Of a stretch of 64,000 nt of DNA, positions 61,267 to 64,000 are shown piece by piece (the stretch's first letter is position 1; every line of letters starts with the position of its first letter). The notes beneath the pieces were generated by a model. The model did no database searches and was not told the origin of the DNA. It saw only the letters and a program-made list of their open reading frames with translations. A program made the position numbers and the translations under genes. Source of the DNA: Nitrospira tepida (GTDB lineage: Bacteria > Nitrospirota > Nitrospiria > Nitrospirales > Nitrospiraceae); contig NZ_OX365700.1 in NCBI RefSeq assembly GCF_947241125.1, forward strand, positions 620,001-684,000. The letters are read 5' to 3'.

Positions 61267-61473
61267 CCCCTCTTCCCACCCCCACGCACCGACCGCTTGT
61301 CAAAAAAAATTCCGTTCCGACATGAGGGCTCCCGCCGCAGTCGTCGTCCTACTCGTCGTGTGCCGCTGAACGCCTTGCCGTCATCCGCCTCCACCGGAAG
61401 AGGCAAGGTCGAGGATGGAGGGAACAGCAGGAGCACGCGGACACCATCAATCTACGACGAGGAGGCGCCATCA

Positions 61474-64000
61474 ATGGCTCGTACATTGCGCAGGCACAAC
61501 AGCATGAAACCCGGGAGGCGAGCGGCCGCGGCTCGCCTGGGCGCAGCTCTCGCCACGGCGACCGTGGAGGGCGTCGGTCCTGCGCGGCACCGGTTCTTGT
61601 GGGGATTGCTCGCGAGCCTCTCGGCCGTGGCGCTGAGCGCCTATCACCCGGCCATTCCGCAGGATGCGCGGGCGGAGCATTGGAAACCGACGCCTCGCGA
61701 GCCGGAACGGAGCCCCGACCCACGGGACCCGCTCGGGGCGAGAAAGCGAGGCCTGCCGTGGCGGCCGGGCGGGAAGGGCGAGTTGTCCCACAGCGCCCCT
61801 CCGGCGGTCCGTCTGGCATCCAACGAGGGGTCGCAGGACGGACCGGCGCAGCCATTCGATCTTCCTCCAGGAGACTTGGAGACGGCGCTCATCGGGTTTT
61901 CCCGGCAATCCGGCCTTCAATTGCTGTACTCCTCGGAACTGGTCGCCGGACAACGGACCGCAGGGCTACAGGGCGACTACACCCCGGAAGAGGCGCTTCG
62001 TCTGTTGCTCGATCACACCGGGCTCCAGTATCGGTTTGCCGGTCCCGGGGCCGTCACCTTACAACCGGCCGGTACAGTCGGGACCGGGGCTGCTGCCGCG
62101 GCTGGAGCAGCCAGAACGCCGGCGGACTCCGGCAAGCCGGTCAAACTCCCGGAAGTCGTCGTCAAGGAGACGAGAGAACTGCCGCAGCCGTCTCAAGACC
62201 CCCCGGCAGGCTACAAAGCCGACTATTCGTCGACCGTCACGCGCAGCACGATGTCGATCGACGAGACCCCGACCTCGATCGGCGTCGTCACGCGCGACGT
62301 CATCCGCGATACCTTCTCTCGGACCCAGAATGACGCATTCGAAAGCGTGAGCGGTCTGTCCCGGAGCAATACCAGATTGGGACGGGGTGAAGGGATCAAT
62401 ATCCGAGGATTCGAAGCATGTACCTTCACCGGCGCCTTTAACGGCATGAAGGTCAATGGGTTGCCGACGGATTGCGTCTTCGCGCCGGATTGGGCCATCG
62501 TCGAACGATATGAGATCGTGAAAGGGCCGGCCTCGATCGTCGGCGGCGCCGCCACCCCGGGCGGCATCGTCAACCGTATCACCAAGACCCCGCAACGCTC
62601 GAATTTCACGACCGTGGAAGCCAACATCGGCTCCTATGATTTTTACAGAGGGATGATCGACGCCAACGGCGTGATGCCGAATCACGAGAACATCCGGGGC
62701 CGCTTGGTGTTTGCTGTCGAAGAGGGGGGCAACTTCATCGACTTCACGCCGGTCCGGCAATATACCGTCGCCCCATCCGTCGAGTTCGACCTGTTCAAGG
62801 GCGCCGGCAAGTTGCTCATCATCGGCACCTATCAAAAATTCGACGGCGCCAGCTATCCCGGTTGGCCGCTCACGAGCGATGGGAACATGCTCAACGTGCC
62901 GCGCACGAGCAACTTCGGCGGCGGCGCCGACGTGGGCGCCCATACCAACTTTACCGGCTACAACGGCGAGGTCCATTACAATCATCAGTTCATCCACGAC
63001 ATCAAACTCTCAGCCAAGGGCAAGTACTCGAAGTCGGACCTCACCGATAATGTCGTGTACAGCTATACCATCGGCGGGATTCCTCCGAGCGGGGACTCCT
63101 ATCTCAACAATGGCTTGCGCCGCAACCGTTTCGATACCTATGCGGGCGAGTTGTTCCTCAGTAAGGAGTTTGATCTCTTGGGGCAAAAGAACGAAATCTT
63201 GGCCGGCGCCGATTATCGCGACATGACGCAGAATTTCCTTCTCGGCTATACCTATTTGCCCGTAGGCGGACCGTTTGTGATCGATAACGTGTTCAACCCG
63301 AGGAACGGGATACCAGTGGCGTCCGATTCGTTCCTGACTAGCGTAGCGGGTGCAGACCGCCGATCCACCTTGAAACAGACCGGCGTATTCGCACAGACCG
63401 TCATCCGTCCCTTCGAACGGTTGACGCTCGTGCTGGCGGGACGGCACGACAACGCGGACTCGACCAACCGCGAAACATCAACGAGTGCACAAAGCGCACG
63501 GACGGACTCCCGATTGACCGGCCGAGCCGGCGCGACCATGAAAGTGACCGAATGGATGAACGTCTATGGCGGTGTCCAACAGTCCTTCGCTCCGCAACCG
63601 CTCTTTATCACTCGAAATAATGAAATGCTGAACGCGGAGACCGGCATCAATTATGAAGTCGGCGCCAAGTTCAACCTGCTCAACGAGCGCCTCCGTATCA
63701 CCACCGCACTGTTTCGCACCTATCGCCGCAATGTCGCGACGCCCGATCCGACCGACTTTCGATTTTCCATCGCTGTCGGGGAGCAGCGCCATCAGGGGGC
63801 GGAACTGGACGTGAACGGGCAGCCGATTCCCGGCCTGAACCTGAATGCAGCCTTCACGTACCTGGATGCCGTGATTACAGAAGACAACAACCCGGCATTG
63901 GTCGGCAGCTATCCGACTCGGGTGCCGCGCAACTATGTGGGGCGCGTCTTCGCGACCTATCAACTCCAGTCCGGGCCTCTGCAAGGCTTCGGATTCGGGG
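61474..64000 (+). CDS. TonB-dependent siderophore receptor with STN domain (3' end outside window)
   Basis: Open from ATG 61474 (GAGGAGGC upstream) to the window end, 842 codons, so the C-terminus is missing. An unusually long N-terminus (about 130 residues) holds a hydrophobic segment (FLWGLLASLSAVALSAY) well inside the chain and a low-complexity Arg/Pro stretch. STN domain about residues 130-190 (FDLPPGDLETALIGFSRQSG), TonB-box region (KLPEVVVKETRE), plug (TPTSIGVVTRDVIRDTFSRT, EGINIRGFEACTFTGAFNGM, YEIVKGPASIVGGAATPGGI) and barrel of FhuA/FpvA type. A later ATG at 61504 would not remove the odd N-terminus. Confidence 0.9.
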   Translation, partial: MARTLRRHNSMKPGRRAAAARLGAALATATVEGVGPARHRFLWGLLASLSAVALSAYHPAIPQDARAEHWKPTPREPERSPDPRDPLGARKRGLPWRPGGKGELSHSAPPAVRLASNEGSQDGPAQPFDLPPGDLETALIGFSRQSGLQLLYSSELVAGQRTAGLQGDYTPEEALRLLLDHTGLQYRFAGPGAVTLQPAGTVGTGAAAAAGAARTPADSGKPVKLPEVVVKETRELPQPSQDPPAGYKADYSSTVTRSTMSIDETPTSIGVVTRDVIRDTFSRTQNDAFESVSGLSRSNTRLGRGEGINIRGFEACTFTGAFNGMKVNGLPTDCVFAPDWAIVERYEIVKGPASIVGGAATPGGIVNRITKTPQRSNFTTVEANIGSYDFYRGMIDANGVMPNHENIRGRLVFAVEEGGNFIDFTPVRQYTVAPSVEFDLFKGAGKLLIIGTYQKFDGASYPGWPLTSDGNMLNVPRTSNFGGGADVGAHTNFTGYNGEVHYNHQFIHDIKLSAKGKYSKSDLTDNVVYSYTIGGIPPSGDSYLNNGLRRNRFDTYAGELFLSKEFDLLGQKNEILAGADYRDMTQNFLLGYTYLPVGGPFVIDNVFNPRNGIPVASDSFLTSVAGADRRSTLKQTGVFAQTVIRPFERLTLVLAGRHDNADSTNRETSTSAQSARTDSRLTGRAGATMKVTEWMNVYGGVQQSFAPQPLFITRNNEMLNAETGINYEVGAKFNLLNERLRITTALFRTYRRNVATPDPTDFRFSIAVGEQRHQGAELDVNGQPIPGLNLNAAFTYLDAVITEDNNPALVGSYPTRVPRNYVGRVFATYQLQSGPLQGFGFG

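Overview
The window is a GC-rich bacterial chromosome segment. Gene content and gene style (aromatic amino acid/cmk/rpsA supraoperon, stand-alone PCP_red-domain protein, NfeD-slipin pair, TonB/FecI/FecR iron modules, secreted RHS proteins) fit Nitrospirota, most likely a Nitrospira-like nitrite oxidiser. That placement is inference from gene style; no rRNA is present to confirm it.

Region 1 (1-26.5 kb) is core chromosome. It opens with a tight plus-strand cluster: pheA (3' part), hisC, aroF, tyrA, aroA, cmk, plsC, rpsA, sppA, an HU/IHF gene and a protein of four tandem PCP_red-like repeats. This joins prephenate/aromatic synthesis to nucleotide, lipid and translation functions. Next come a small hypothetical gene, an array of roughly 100-bp hairpin repeats, an FG-GAP lipoprotein, a D,D-carboxypeptidase, small membrane and zinc-ribbon proteins, and a minus-strand block (gdhA, lipB, an HtrA-like protease, a group-2 sigma-70 factor, slipin and nfeD). 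After these are trmI, an SDR oxidoreductase, a small exported protein, aroE, aroK and tRNA-Arg(UCG).

Region 2 (26.58-48.30 kb) is a 21.7-kb integrated element bounded by a perfect 45-bp direct repeat. The left copy is the 3' part of tRNA-Arg; the right copy is a detached tRNA 3' fragment. The left half is an inovirus (filamentous phage) genome on the minus strand: HTH regulator, Rep, a small DNA-binding protein, pIII-like adhesin, DUF2523/pVI-like protein, Zot/pI ATPase, a signal-peptide-bearing pVIII-like coat protein, several 24-42 aa membrane peptides missed by ordinary ORF cut-offs, a RadC/JAB protein, an Xis-like HTH protein and a tyrosine integrase. The right half is a plus-strand RHS polymorphic-toxin locus: one full-length Sec-exported RHS protein followed by two orphan RHS-tip cassettes. 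Each tip is followed by its own candidate immunity gene. Then come a signal-peptide RHS/IPT protein and two paralogous glycine-rich secreted proteins, the second broken by frameshifts. The inovirus plus swappable RHS-tip combination is the most unusual feature of the window.

Region 3 (48.3-64 kb) resumes with the same hairpin-repeat family directly after the right att copy, then a PQQ-type sugar dehydrogenase lipoprotein and several small proteins. It ends with two iron-uptake modules: tonB (frameshifted)-fecI-fecR-tonB-exported protein-TonB-dependent receptor, then fecI-fecR-TonB-dependent receptor. The last receptor runs off the window end. Both receptors carry an N-terminal STN signalling domain, consistent with surface signalling through FecR to the FecI sigma factor.
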